From Flaccisagitta enflata (taxonomy: Eukaryota > Chaetognatha > Sagittoidea > Aphragmophora), in contig OZ231128.1 in assembly GCA_965153355.1 (NCBI GenBank), positions 20,894,001 through 20,958,000 on the forward strand: 64,000 nt of DNA, read 5' to 3'. The stretch's first letter is position 1. Each line of letters starts with the position of its first letter. Of the stretch, positions 1 to 13,710 are shown one piece after another. The notes under the pieces were generated by a model, which saw only the letters and a program-made list of their open reading frames with translations, was not told where the DNA came from and did not search any database. The position numbers and the translations under genes were made by a program.

Positions 1-171
1 AACCAGTATCGCGATAATCACCGAAATACCCGTGACAACGGTAATCACGGTCGGAACAATCGTCCCGATTGGAACGACCAATACCAGGACAGCGAAACCG
101 CAGAAGAGTCAGAGGACTCAACCACCGACGAGGAGCCTCAGGGCGCCGCTGGCTACAGTCGCAGGAATTGA
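1..171 (+). CDS. C-terminal end of an unidentified Asn/Asp/Arg-rich ORF, possibly Gag-like
   Basis: The window opens in an open frame that reads NQYRDNHRNTRDNGN..., continues through an acidic Glu/Ser/Asp stretch and ends YSRRN at a TGA at 169-171. The start lies off the left edge. The Arg/Asn/His/Asp-rich composition resembles the basic tail of the Gag-like protein at 25160-26428 (-), so a retroelement Gag tail on the plus strand is my best guess. Nothing is diagnostic, and a host-gene last exon is equally possible. Confidence 0.35.
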   Translation, partial: NQYRDNHRNTRDNGNHGRNNRPDWNDQYQDSETAEESEDSTTDEEPQGAAGYSRRN

Positions 172-2295
172 AAAAAACGTACAACTAAAGTCTCACCAAT
201 GAGAATAAGCCCTGAATGTAAATAACCCTACAAATAACCGTCTTAAACCAAGCGATAGCCCGTATATCCCTCCAAACTCAAAATTAACCTTTATTTTTTA
301 CCCAACATCTTCCCTTCTCCAAATGACGTCAACATCCAATCGCGATTTCTGAGTGCTCCCAATGAAGGCTGAAATGGGAAAATTATAGTTAGCTGAAAGG
401 GAGTAGTTAACTCAATGCTTTTGATCAATATTGCTATGCTTATTTCCACCCCCCCCCTTATCCCCGATTTCTCCTTCTCTCCCAACTCTAACTGCTTTAC
501 CCATGCTCGAGCCCTCCCCCTCCAATACAATAATTGCGCCGCATCCCCAGTGTGTTCTCTTCATCACGTGATCCCCCCCCCCCCGATTCCGAAAGTGGTA
601 ACAACGACTATCAAGATGTGCATCTTCGACGACAACAACAATCCTGCAGGTGAAAGACATTACTAAATGAATTAGTAGAAAAACTCACTTTTCATTCACC
701 AAATCTGAATGCCAGCGTGAATGGGAGCGAAATCGAGTGTATGAATTTAAAGAAAAAAAAAAGTGAACTGAAATTTGTTATTTTCTACATCGTTTGGTAG
801 TAATTACCTAACATCTACAGAGTAATCGTTAGTCTACAGCGAAAATGCGTTATCCGACGTCACCCAGCTGGGTATCGAACCAATTGAATTGAAAAATAAT
901 AACTTTTTAGCTTAGTAGTAGAAAAGAGGCAAATCTATGAAATGTGCAACAATTCCCTTAAAACAAAATGCGATTAGACGACGATTTGTGTAACAAAGGG
1001 ACTCTGCTGTGAAATCATAAATCTCTTCTCTCTCCCCTTGACACAACGACGAAGATGTGTAATACCACAAAACGCCAAATGCGCCAATTTTTATGTTTCC
1101 CGGATGTGCGATACTACGAGAGTGACAAATCAAACTGCCATTGTCGACGCTTTATTCGGCTGTCTCTCTCTCCTTCCGCCGCCCCCCCTCCCATCATTAT
1201 CCTTCAGCGTAAAACGACTGTGATCGCAACATTTCTAAAACGTCTTGTCCAATGATGTCGCCAAAACCCCGTCGTACATTTCTCCGAAATATTTCGTATT
1301 TCCGAATGTTCCCTCCACGCTTACCCCAAATGTCGATAACGAATAACTGCTTTGAAAATTCGTCAATAACATCGATTCAGAAACGACTGCTTTTATGTTA
1401 TTTATAACATAACCGACAATCTTTGAACTATCGCCATCGAAGTTATCAATGCATCGAAGCTCAATGCTTGTCTTCCGAGTTTGTTTTTCTCTCTTGGTAG
1501 TCTCGTCCCGAGACCAACAAGGAGACTAGGCAAGGAGGTGTGCGAGTGACGAACGTTGACATGATCTCTTTCCTCCCTCTTCTTCTCCTTTCCCCCCCTC
1601 CCTCACGTCTAGCTTCCATCTTCTTGTTCTCCCTCGCTCTCCTCTCCCCCCCCCCCCCACGCTACTCTTCCCCGTGTCAATGCCATTGTCTTCCATCATG
1701 AGAATCAGGTAAAAGGTGAATTAGGTGAATACCTTCGTCCCGAAGTGTACGCCGCCTTACTATGATAAGTTGCTTTTCTCAACGCTTAAGTTCTGCGCAA
1801 TGGATGTCGAGGACAGCCAACAATTAGGGAACTAAGCAGCGGCAAACCAGCAAGAAATGGAGTGAAAAAAAAGATGTCGTAATCTTTTAATCACCTTTGC
1901 TATACTAAATATGAATAAATACGATAAGTATTTGATTAATTTTCAATCAGAATTACTCGGAAACGCATTATTGCCTGATCCTGTGATTTTTTTTACGATG
2001 AAATTTGATAAAATTGAAAGAGAATGGAGAAGGGCCTTAAAGATCACCTCCTGAGGTAACATTGAGGCCAACTCGCTAAAACACGCCATACCACCTTGTA
2101 GATTAGCTTACGGGGAATTCAAATCTGTTTTCGAAAATTATTTTCTATGTGGCGAAGTATGGCGAGAGACAAGACTGTGAGCCTATGTCAAGCACAATTA
2201 TGAGAACCATTAATACCATCAAGAAATTGACACATAGAATAGACGGCAATGAGCTACATGTTGCGTACGAATGGAAATTTCATTTTAGATGCATC
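172..2295. other. Gene-free stretch
   Basis: I see no convincing exon. The stretch has AT-rich DNA with several poly-C runs (about 450-460, 570-583 and 1646-1658). The short ORFs here are low-complexity and unconserved by eye. Confidence 0.5.
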
Positions 2296-2460
2296 ATCAA
2301 ATCTCTAAAAGAGGGTCGGTCTGTCCATCCGTCAGTATGTCCGTCGGTCCGTCCGTCCGTCAGTATGTCCGTTGGTCCATCCGTCCGTCTGTCCGTCCGT
2401 CCATTATGCCTCATCTAATATCACGCAGATGCGGCATACAGTTGCCCGCCTGGGCTTGGT
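2296..2460 (+). repeat. GTCC/GTCG-rich dispersed repeat, degraded copy
   Basis: The copy starts near CTCTAAAAGAGGGTCGG, runs through repeated TCCGTC/GGTC units, and ends with a GATGCGGCATACAG...CCTGGGCTTGG block. That block resembles the right end of the copies at 19923-20217 and 40133-40420. Another degraded copy in the opposite orientation ends at about 2885-2909, with GTCGCGTGAACGCGAC followed by TAAAAAA. Confidence 0.5.
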
Positions 2461-3281
2461 TAGATGCATCCTCGTATCACTATTATAGGCTGTGTCCATT
2501 GGCTGGTCGGTTGGTTGGTCGGTAACGCATTCAATAAAAACATCAAAATCATTCATTTTTTCAGCAGTTATGTGTTTCTACGCAGTAAAAGTAGCATACA
2601 TTCAGCGACTCATTCATTCATCAATTCATTTATTCATTCATAAATGACACTAATTCATAAAACAAGTCCAACACTTAACAGTCGTTATTAAGACCATAAG
2701 ACAAAAAGACTGAACAATAAAAGACCAAAAGATTAAAAGATTGAATGTAAACGGTCTTGAAATGACTTAAAATGACCTAATTGATGTAAAACGAAGAAAA
2801 AAAAAACAAGCATGATGGACAGACGGATGGATGGACTGATGGATGGAACAACCATCCGATTGACCGACGGACAGAGCAAGTCAGAGTCGCGTGAACGCGA
2901 CTAAAAAACGTGCATTCATAAAAAAAACATTCATTCAAAGAGGACACCTTGTTCATACATGTCAGGAACTTTCAAATTTTAAACTCAGTGTGGTGGAGCA
3001 AGCTAGGTCTAACTAACCTAGCCCTTGAGTTAGCTCCATACAAAGATTGTTGCCCACAGTCATTGAGAGAAAAAGTTCTAGCAGGTGTGCAAAAACATAC
3101 ACGCTAATGAAGAAATGAATGTTAGATGTTAATAAATGGGCCTTAATTTAGTGATTTTGTTGAGCGTGCACGCCGGGCACGCCACTCACAATTAGGGTAT
3201 GCGTAAGTTATTTCCTCAATTTTACACGTTTGGTTACTAAAGATGAATAAATGAAACGATTCTCATGACAACAACAGCCTC

Positions 3282-3452
3282 TTTTTAGTCGCGGACACGC
3301 GACTACACCTTGCCGTGTCGGTCGGTAGGTTGGTAGGTCGGTAGGTTGGTACGTCCGTAACAAACTTCATTGAATTCCAAGCGGTTTTTGTATTACCGCT
3401 CTTGCCCAACCATCCGAGACTGGATTGCCGTGTATCCGGCCTTGTTTTATAG
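3282..3452 (+). repeat. GTCGCGG-hairpin short interspersed element
   Basis: The copy begins TTTTTAGTCGCGGACACGCG, a near-perfect hairpin. It runs into GGTCGGTAGG repeats and ends GCCGTGTATCCGGCCTTGTT. The same two end blocks recur in many other copies in this window. It has no ORF and no clear terminal inverted repeat. The class (SINE, MITE or Helitron-like) is undetermined. Confidence 0.8.
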
Positions 3453-3492
3453 TCGGCTGCTGCGGTTGGTTGTTCTGTCACATTATACCTGT

Positions 3493-3613
3493 TTTTAGTC
3501 GCGGATACGCGACTCTACACCTTGCCGTGTCGGTTGGTATGTCTGTCCGTCCGTAACATTTTTGAATTTAGTGTAATTTTTGAATTACCGCTCCGTGAGT
3601 GCGGGTCATGGCC

Positions 3614-3618
<5 letters not shown>
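3493..3618 (+). repeat. GTCGCGG-hairpin element, second tandem copy interrupted by (GT)n
   Basis: The 5' block (TTTTTAGTCGCGGATACGCG...GCCGTGTCGG) is intact. The 3' block is lost where the long GT microsatellite begins. It lies about 40 bp downstream of another copy in the same orientation. Confidence 0.7.
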
Positions 3619-3678
<60 letters not shown>

Positions 3679-3756
3679 CTGTGTGTGTGTGTGTGTGTGT
3701 GCGTGTGGCTGTGTGTGTGCATGTGGCTTTGTTTGTGTTTGTCTGTTTGTCTGTTT

Positions 3757-3790
<34 letters not shown>

Positions 3791-3791
3791 T
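3614..3791. repeat. (GT)n microsatellite
   Basis: About 178 bp of GT dinucleotides with scattered GTGGCT and GTTT interruptions. The overlapping Cys/Val-rich and His/Thr-rich ORFs on both strands are translations of this repeat and not genes. Confidence 0.95.
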
Positions 3792-4705
3792 GGTTGTACA
3801 ATTTAAAATCAAACGGAAAATGTCGTTGATTAATAATGATTATTGACTTTAAAACCGATGTAGATTTCCAAGTGAAAGATGACCTATCAATTTTCCCAAA
3901 ATTCTACCAACACTCAAATCTTATCACTAACGGTTGGCCTAGGTGGCTTTAGGTGGCCCTAGGTGGCCCTAGGTGGTGCCAGCATCATCACCAGTGTCTA
4001 TGTTAATTGTCTGGTAGGTTTTTAGCATGTATCTGCTCATCTTGACTCAATGCAAAACACAGTATAGCTTCATAATCTTGGAGAAAAAAAGTGCCAGAAA
4101 CTTAGTGGCAGATACCGCTCATTTACACTACTCCAGGCGGTATGAAATGAGTCCCAGGTGTCAATTATGGCTGTAATTCGTGTGACCCATGTAAAAACGA
4201 GCCAATCCATGTGCTGGAGGCCATATTGAAACATTTCAGCTGTTTTCGTATTAGTACCCTAACACGAGCATAGAAAACCGTCTAAAATGGTGCTTGTAGC
4301 GTCATCTTTAAACCTCTAGAGAGGCCGAGAGAGGAGGAACTCAAGTTTGGTGAATAGCTCATTGGAAAGAGAAAACCAAGACAAATCGAATGATCCCGGG
4401 TGCAAAAATACTCATATTCGCATACTCGCGTGATCTTCGATTAAAGGGAAAAAATAGGAAAAAAACTGTCTTAAACATGTCGCACGGGGTTAGATTTGAC
4501 ACCAATCGATAGCTCGTGAAATTCCCTTTCGGGAAAAGTATTCATTTTGAATCATACGGTCACTTTTCTCACTTTCAATGAACTTTACGTGGAGGCAAGC
4601 AATCGGTCTCATTCCGTTTTCACGCGATTCTAGGGCAATTTCTGATCCGCTAGCGAATAGCCGTTATACCTACTCCCAGATTAGCCTCTTACACATCAAA
4701 CTCAC
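3792..4705. other. Gene-free stretch, intron 25 of MYCBP2
   Basis: I found no exon. A short direct repeat of GGTGGCCCTAGGTGG is present near 3945-3980. The next MYCBP2 exon (26) is not visible anywhere in 1-4705, so intron 25 exceeds 4.7 kb. Confidence 0.55.
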
Positions 4706-5029
4706 CAGACAAGACAATAACGACCCCGTATTAGCCACCAAAGGAGAGTTCATATCCTTGGTAAGATTCTTCAGCTGCGACGGAAAAACGAGCCCTTGCG
4801 CCAACTGCTTCAAGACGGTCGAAACGGGATTGACGAGAAGCTTGAGAAGATTGCCGAGAACTTGTTGGAAGGAGTCGACGCCCATGAGGGAGTTGATGGC
4901 CGGCAAAGCGGCGATGTTGTGACAAGATCGACCGCCGATCGCACCATCGAATTCGGCGCGAGAGTTCATTTGAGCTACCAGCAGAGGATTACGATGGGAC
5001 TCAAAACCCGCACCGCGAACGGAAGAGAC
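4706..5029 (-). CDS. MYCBP2: MYCBP2 exon 25, last exon in the window
   Basis: Encodes 108 residues including MGVDSFQQVLGNLLKLLVNP and SPLVANTGSLLSCL, matching the family's TSFREVLEKMLVIVVLPVRN and HLVSNTCGLLASIV. It ends in phase 0 at TCTG|GTGAGT. Later exons are off the left edge. Confidence 0.9.
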
Positions 5030-8000
5030 CTGACAAACACAACATACACACAGCGACCACATTTAGGACGTAAGGCCCCACAGTGGTACGACCATCTTGA
5101 CTGATAATATTAATGAATGAATACTTTGTAAAGTCTTGATCAACGACAATCTGAGACAAACATTCTCTGTGGACATAGTCTCATTGGAATTCATAGCGTT
5201 TAGGTGGGATTGTGCAGATTCTCCTCCCACACCTTAACCTCAAATCACGCCATGTCAAATTTGCACAATCAATCAATAATAACCTGCTGTTGATGTTGAG
5301 CCGAGATGGAGATGGACCCGGTGGCATGTTTTCCATCCCTTGTTTTCGGCGGCAGCCCTTGCGTCGAGGAGGCAGCGACGGCTGCAGCTGCAACTGCATT
5401 GTAAGCTTCCTCATCATCTCCACTGAGGCCACTCAAACGATGGAATGAATAGGAACGGTATTCGCGACGCATCAAATCCTTAAAGGATTGCAATAGATTG
5501 CTTATATTACCTTTTAAAACTTGGCCATGTGTGCGCCCATTTTTGCTGGTGTGTGCTCTTTTCTAGGTAATGTTGCGTGCTCTCTTCTTCTTGCTTGTCT
5601 TTTTTTTGCTCATAGTGCTCTTTTTCTAGATGCTGGTGGGTGTACTCTTCTTTTTGCTAATTGGTATTTGTGTTTTTTTCCTTTCTTCCTTTTTTCCATT
5701 TTTCTTTCTTGCTTTTTTTCTTTTTTTTTTTTTTTGCTTTCTACAATTTTCATGCTTTTTTTCATTTTTGTTTGCTTTCTAAAATTTTCATGCTTCTTTT
5801 TTCTCAATGTTTTTGTTTTTTTTTTCCTTCCTTTCTTTTTCCTTCCTTTCTTTTCCCTACTTTTCTTTTTTATTTCTGTCTTTCTCCAACTTTCGTTTGT
5901 TTTCCCTAATTTTCTTTTTTATTTCTGTCTTTCTCCAACTTTCGTTTGTTTTCCCTACTTTTCTTTTTTATTTCTGTCTTTCTCCAACTTTCGTTTCTTT
6001 TTCTTTCATCTTTCTTTTTCTTTCATCTTTCTTTTTCTTTCATCTTTCTTTTTCTTTCATCTTTCTTTTTCTTTCATCTTTCTTTTTGGGCAGCGGCCCC
6101 GAAGGGGACGAAGTCCTGTAGAACACAGGGGGAATCTGTCCGTCCGTCCGTCCGTACGTCCGTACGTCCGTACGTCCGTCCCCCCCCCCGCCCCATTCTC
6201 AGGGCTTTGTCTTCTTTGGAGTGCAAATCCAAGCAAAATGGCCCAAATCCAAGCAAAATGGCAAAATCCAAGCAAAATGGCTAAATTCTGGCTAGAAAAC
6301 CTGAATTTTGGTCAAAATTCAATCATTTTGGCCCCTAAGATCTAGATCCTGGTTTCTAATACCCAGATTCTGGCCTCTAAAACCCTAATCCTAGCCTCAG
6401 AGATCTAGATCTTGCTCTCTGTGACCCAGATTCTGGCCTCCAGGACCCAGGACCTGGCCTCAAGGCCCTAAATCCTGGCCTCAGAGACCCAAATCCTGGC
6501 CTCAGAGACTCCAACCCTGGCCTCTGAGACCCAGATTCTGGCCTGGCCTAGATCCTCCCCCCCTCTACTTAACCTACAAACTTCTCAAGAAGAGCAGGGG
6601 TACCCTTGTCCATATACTGCCTTTTGTCATTTCTCCATGTAATTCAATGAGAGTTTGAATAACAGGGCTTCCTAGACAGAAGGAAGGCTGAGAGAAGGAC
6701 GGACGGACGGATGGACGGACGGACAGATTCCCCCCGTGTTCTACAGGACTTCGTCCCCTTCGGGGCTGCTGCCCTGCTCCCCCTCAACCTAAATCACATA
6801 CTACTCAAGCAGGGCACGGGTACCGCTGACCACTTACTGCCTTTGGGCTGCTATTCTTTCATCTTTCTTTTTCTTTCATCTTTCTTTTTCTTTCATCTTT
6901 CTTTTTCTTTCATCTTTCTTTTTCTTTCATCTTTCTTTTTCTTTCATCTTTCTTTTTCTTTCATCTTTCTTTTTCTTTCATCTTTCTTTTTCTTTCATCT
7001 TTCTTTTTCTTTCATCTTTCTTTTTCTTTCATCTTTCTTTTTCTTTCATCTTTCTTTTTCTTTCATCTTTCTTTTTCTTTCATCTTTCTTTTTCTTTCAT
7101 CTTTCTTTTTCTTTCATCTTTCTTTTTCTTTCATCTTTCTTTTTCTTTCATCTTTCTTTTTCTTTCATCTTTCTTTTTCTTTCATTTTCTTTCATCTTTC
7201 TTTTTCTTTCATCTTTCTTTCTCTTTCATCTTTCTTTCTCTTTCATCTTTCTTTTTCTTTCATCTTTCTTTTTCTTTCATCTTTCAATTTCTTTCATCTT
7301 TCAATTTCTTTCATCCTTCTTTTTCTTTCATCTTTCTTTTTCTTTCATCTTTCTTTTTCTGTTTCTTTCATCTTTCTTTTTCTGTTTCTTTCATCTTTCT
7401 TTTTCCCTCATTCTTTCTCTCATTTTTTTTCTTTCATTCTTATTCTTTTCTCATTCTTTCTCTTTCTCATTCTTTCTCTTTCTCATTCTTTTTCTTTCTC
7501 ACTTTTTCTTTTTCTTTTTCTTTCATCTTTCATCTTTCATCTTTCATTATCTTTCATCTTACTTTTTCTTTCATTTTTTTTTCTTTTTTCTTTTTTCTTG
7601 CAAATTTCTTATTATTTTTCTTCCTTTTCAATGTACCTGATGTTGCTGATTGAGGGTAAGAATCTCCATGCCATTGTCGGTCTTGATGTGGATCGGCATG
7701 ATCGCTGTCAACTTGATGAAAGGCTGACAAAGGCTCTCCATAATCGCCGCTAACAAACGTCCGTGGCCTAGGCGGGAGTCGAAAGGGAAGAAAAGGTAAC
7801 CTTCAAATTTATGTACGCCCGAAAGACATTATATCAGCAAGAATTGATCTTCTTGAGCTTCTTTATATTGGATTGTATTAGCAGGTATTGATCTTCTTGA
7901 TTGCCATGATTTCCAGCCCACCGTTCTGTCTTACCCGTCAGCCCTTCCGCGTTATCAGGCTGGTCGGCGGAAGTGCCTCCGCCGACGTTGAATCCGTGAG

Positions 8001-11000
8001 ACTCGAGGTAGGAAAGCAGATTACAAAGCGCCGCCCACTTCAATATCGCCGTCGGATAAAACGCGTGGAAACACGACACAAACGTCACGTGACATTCCCT
8101 GTATTTAGTATAGGGTTAATGTTAAAGTTGAATCAAAAACTCAATCAGTTACTTCAAATTAACGTACGTAGTCCTAATCATAATTTGTTCTTGAAAATTG
8201 AAAGACTCACAATCGTACTAATGTGCAGACAGTGATGTTGAGTGTTGAGCCCCACAATTTCTATCATCGCCAAATGCGCAGGAACTGACGTGAGGGGACT
8301 AAACGGATATGATATTCATTTATTGCATTCAAATCAAATTTCGGTTACTCTCAGATCCGGTTTAACGGGGTATCGCTGTGTACATATTCTCTCACTTGAT
8401 GATGCCGTCGACGAAATCGATGTACTGAGGGACGTCGGCCTGCCTGACCCAAGCCTGCCGTCTCGACGGAGAAATACGAGGTTGCTGGGAGGAGAGAATC
8501 TTTTGCAGCAAGGCACGTGCATCGGCCACGCATTCCGCCAACTTGGCAGTTTCCGAAATCGTGGCTGGGATCGCGGGGGTTTTCCTGGGGGAAGATGAAA
8601 TAGGTTGATCGCGACTTATGGCCATCAAAGGACGTCAAATACAGAATGGATGGACTAAGTGAATATACACAGTATACAAAGTATAAACAGTAAACAGGAC
8701 TAACACTCATTTTAGCGCATGACAACTCACGTGTAGACTTGATTGATGAAGGCCCTGATCAGTCTGAGCGAGGCGCCGCAGATGTAACCGAATCTGGCGA
8801 CGTCTAAAATGGCGGCTTTGAGTCCAACGCCTTTCATCTCCACAACGTCGTCGAGAGCGACGTGAAACGTGGTCCACGACCAATGAAGCAACTTTAACAA
8901 CGAGTCGAAACATTCGGGAGACACCGAACGGGCGAAATCCGATTTGAGGACCGTGACCGACTCCAGACCGAATCCTGAAAGAATGGATGATTTTGAAAAA
9001 CAATGGAGAGGAGGAGGGGGAAGAGTGAGAAGGACGACTTCGATCAGCCTGGTAAAGAACCGATTTATTCTTTTTCCTCAGTCTTTGTGACAAGAATCAA
9101 GTAAGCTCAGGGCACCGGGCACCGACACACACTAAGTAGTACACAAAACGCTTTGTTCGCTTCCGCAAATACTAATGAGTACGTTCATTATCTAACCTGG
9201 CAAGGCGTTGGCCATGAGAGAGTTCTTGCCGATGGAGTAACCCGTCGGGGTCGGTTCGGGCGATTGCACGCGATACAGAATCAGCGGAATTTGTCCGGCG
9301 TTGACGTCAGTTCCGTTGTTGGATTTCATGGAACTTTTAAAGTGAAAGACGACTTGATCTTCCGTCGTCACCGAAGCTTGACCGCAAGACCCGCAGTCCG
9401 AAGAAGGTCCGGATATCCGCGCCCAAGCCACGTACCAATGATTAGCGTGCAAGGAAACGGGCTCTTCGAACATCATGCTGTACTTCTCCTTCATTTCGCA
9501 CGCGTAAATGATTTCCTCCGTTTCCGCCAAAAGCTCGCCGTCGACTTCGTGATCGCCGCCCTCCACGCCCAAATCGAATACTGAGGGTTGTTGGATTAGG
9601 AAATGGCGTTAAATGAATTGAATCGGAATTCTTTGAATAATAGAATAACTGAATGATAGAATTCTTCGAATAATAGAAGAAGCAGAGAAACTCAAATTTT
9701 AGCTTGATTCTAATCACATAATTAATCCATTATCTAAATTCGAGTCAACTGCCCCAAAGATCCATTATCAATTGTTTACCGACAAACATCGAGCAATTTT
9801 TTTTTTTTTCAGGCGGTTCATTCGCGGACTCGCGACTCAAAAAGAGCCTTGGTCCACCCGGCAGAGGTGCCGATTCTGCATAGCCTGATAGCAATACTAC
9901 GCTGCTGACGATCATCAAAGTGCGGCAGTTTCGGCCAGCTAAGACTAATGGACTAATGGAGGAAAAACGGTCACGAAAGGAAGAAAGGAAAGAAGGGGGA
10001 GGGGGAGGGAAGGAAGGAGGGAAGGAGGGAAGGAACAAAGAAAGAATACCGCGGCAGCACTTACGCAGGTCATCTCACAGACCACGAATCACTAGTATTG
10101 TTGGATAAAATCCTCATTTGCATATTGCAGTCTTTAATCGTTCTCGCCAAAAAAAGTTCTTTAAACAAGAGTCGAACCTTTCTCAGCGTCAAATGTTTCA
10201 TTATTATGATGACTAAAGAAAAACCTGTATTAACCATGCAAATAAATAAGAATGAATGAAAACCTTTTAAAATCATTCAACTCCTTAGCACGATTTCGTT
10301 TTGTTAGAAGGGATAAAGAATCAAAAAAAAAAAAATCACATTAAAACTGGAATTGAGCCAGTTTTCTATCTTTTCAGTGCGAGGAGTCTGGTCCACCCAT
10401 TAAGTGAGGAGTGAGGACCCACCGACCCCGCCCCAACCAGAGACCAACCATGGCTGTCGCAACAAAGCATTAAGAAGCATTCAAAACTGCCGCTAAAGAA
10501 CTATCGGTCTTCACAACTACTTTCTTGATGAACATGTGGTCAATTGTAGACCAAACAGATCCCCATTTCTAGAATCAAGGGAGGTAAACGTGGAGGGGAT
10601 TGAGAATGTCACCCCCTAAAAGTGAACAGGGGTAGGTGAGTTGTAGAGGGGAAAGGCCATAGCATATGAATGGAACAAAAGTGCTGCAGTTTTTGCCAGA
10701 CTTTTCATGCTACCCGGCAGCTATGCAGAATCGGTACCTCTGGTCCACCGGTTCATTGGCTCGTGATGATCGAGTTGGAAAGTGTCAATACGCGCATTTC
10801 CGCCCCTGACCTGCCCACCCATCCGCGACTGGCTGTGTACATTTGCCCTATTATTCCTACCTTTGATCTTGCCCAAGTACTCTCCTCTGCCACCGAAGAG
10901 ACCGAAACCTCCAAGAAGCACATCCATATCGGCCATGAAGCGAATCGCTTCGACCGAGTGACCGCTGTATCCCCAACCACCGCCATGCGATTCAAAGCGG

Positions 11001-13637
11001 TTCACCACGGAGTAATCTTCGCGGCTTTGAATGTTAGGGGAGGAGAAATTCACAAAACTTCATTCATGATACTTAACAAATGACAGTTTTTAGTCGCGTG
11101 CACGCGACTCTACAACCCGCTTTGTCCGTCGGTCGGTCGGTTGATCGGTTGGTCCGTCACACTACTTTTTTTACGATTTTGTTATTTTGACTTCACTGCT
11201 CCTGCCCAAATGGTTTGGTGACCTCAATTATGGCCCCTGCCCACCCGCACGCGACTTCAGTAGCCGTGTATCCGGCCTTGTTTTAAAAACATTATACAAT
11301 ATAATCAAATATGACCATACTAATCTTCATTCTTCAAAAGCACAGAAATGCGTACGGATCAGAGGATGGCCGGTTTTAAGAGAAATAATCATTTACAAAT
11401 TACAATAAGTTGCGATAAAGTTACCTGTACGTCACAGCCTCATTTTTCTTAACATCGTCTTCGGCGACTTTGACATCGAGATCATGAGCGAGATTGAGCG
11501 TGTCCAACGCTGCCAACAAGTGAATGGCGGCGTGGGACCGTGAGATGGACGATCCACTGTTGGTTGGCACCGCCACCGATGGATGTAAGTAAAAACCCAA
11601 CGAACCCTGACAAAATAAGGGTTTTTTTTAGAGTAATCCACCAAGTTGCTGACAATTAGGACTTATAATGCCGAAAGTCGACGACAAATGCCCAATGGAT
11701 GATTAGCAAATTAATTTTATTCATGCTTATCTCCGAAACGACTGTAATAGGGATAGTGTTACGCTTCTCCACCTGAACCTAAGCCCTGAATTTTTTTTAA
11801 TGATTGTTACTGAAGAATTTCTTTTCAAAATAACATTACTACTATATCGGAGTATTGATGAAATCTGAAATTCCTTGATTGCAAATCTTGTATTTCAAAG
11901 TCGACCCAGAAATATAGGGTATTCGCATATTCGTCCTTGAACATACCTGAGCTAAAGACGACGTTAGCGCCTTATGTCGATTTCGGCTTTCAGCAGCGAC
12001 TACGGCTCCCGGCTTCCTACCGCCCACGCTGGCGTTATTCACCAACGCCGGCGTCTCGGTGACGATGACGTTGAAACAGCTGATCATCTGCGTCTGCGGA
12101 CTGTAGGCCCAAAGAATGTCGTAAATCGGATCCAAGTAGCAACTTTGACGCGTCAAATCCCATTGACCGTCGTTCTCGCAAAAACTCTTACAAGAACCGT
12201 CCAAACGTGAGATCATGAGACATTTGACGCCGTCCTCGGCGAGACCGCGAACGACGCCGTTATGAGCGCCGACGCTTCCCCCTCCACTTCCGCCGAGAAA
12301 TCTCGACGACGCCGCACCACCGCCGACGCCGTAGTAATCATCGACGCCGCTGCAAGGAGGTGGCACGAGTCCGATGGAGGTGGCGTTGGCGAAGACGGCG
12401 GCGTGAGGCAAAGTGTGAGCGTTGATCAGAGATTCGTCCACTTTGAGGAATGTTTGATCGCTGGAGGCCCCGACCCAAGTAGCCCGTCGACCGAATTTGG
12501 CGCCGATGCCCGGCATAGAACCGGGACGAGCGTGCCATAAGGGCTGTTGTTGCTGTTGTTGGGGATGATGTGGCGGATGTTGCTGGTGTTGAGAAGAACC
12601 ATGGCGAGAACCATGAGAGGAAAACTGGAGAGGATGATGATGATGATGGTGATGGGAATGTTGTTGACCAGAAAATTCACGTTGAGAGGAAGAGGAAAGT
12701 TGCTGTGAGGCGAAGGAATCACGTTGATCGAATGCCGAGTCGACGGACGCCGTTGGCGGCATGATTCGCCCCAATTGGCCTTTTTGATAGTCGCCGCAAG
12801 TGAAAACCTAAGAAGAAGTAGAATAGGATCAAGCTTGGTGGATGCAAGACCCCGCAGGAAGAGTGCTAGAGATTTGCCATGTCAAGAAATGTGAAACAGT
12901 CACGAACAAAGCAAACATAGCCTAGTGCTATCATTGCTTTGGCAAGAAAAACAATATCCCAAATTTCACCCAGAGTGAGAAGTATGGAAGAGGACCTAAT
13001 GGACCTTACGTAATATGGACTAATTACTACGCGCATCATGATCATGCATCACTCCAATTATCAAAATTTTGCAAAATTCAACCTGTCCAGTGGTGGAGAG
13101 TAAAACTGAATGATTGCTGCCCGCAGCAATCTGCGCCACCACGACGCTTCCCATGGCGATCTTCGTTGGCGTGCCACGAGTCATCAAGTCACCGTGACCC
13201 AACTGGTTAAATTAGGGTCAAGAAAAGTATTAATGAGCCGTGAGCAAGAAATATGGACAAGAGAGAGAAGGGTAGAAATGTGGAAGGGAGGAAAGATGAG
13301 GGGGATCAAAGAAGGTGAACCGAAGAACTGTGTAGGGGGAAAACGCAGAGAGATAAAAAACAAGGCCGGATACACGGCCACCAGTTGCGGAAGGGTGGGC
13401 AGGGGCGGAAATGTGCGTTTTCCCACTTTTCAACTCGAGCGTAACGGACCAACGGACAGACCAACGGACGGACAAAGTCTCTTTTAGAGTTGCGTGTCCG
13501 CAACTTAAAAGAGAAAGATGTTAGATCAACATGCCTTTCTTCTCAATCTCTTTTCATTTGAAAATGAATGAAAACGAACGAACGAACGAACGAACGAACG
13601 AACGAACGAACGAACGAACGAACGAACGAAAGAACGA

Positions 13638-13710
<73 letters not shown>

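Noticed and set aside
5521-6345. 274-codon Phe-rich ORF resembling a membrane protein
   Set aside because: Arises from a T-rich pyrimidine tract and tandem repeats; hydrophobicity is compositional.
6711-7640. 309-codon Phe/Ser-rich plus-strand ORF
   Set aside because: Six-frame product of the 17-bp minisatellite and the foldback arm; antisense to an intron of MYCBP2.
12262-12764. Plus-strand ORFs over MYCBP2 exon 16
   Set aside because: Antisense shadows of a conserved minus-strand exon.
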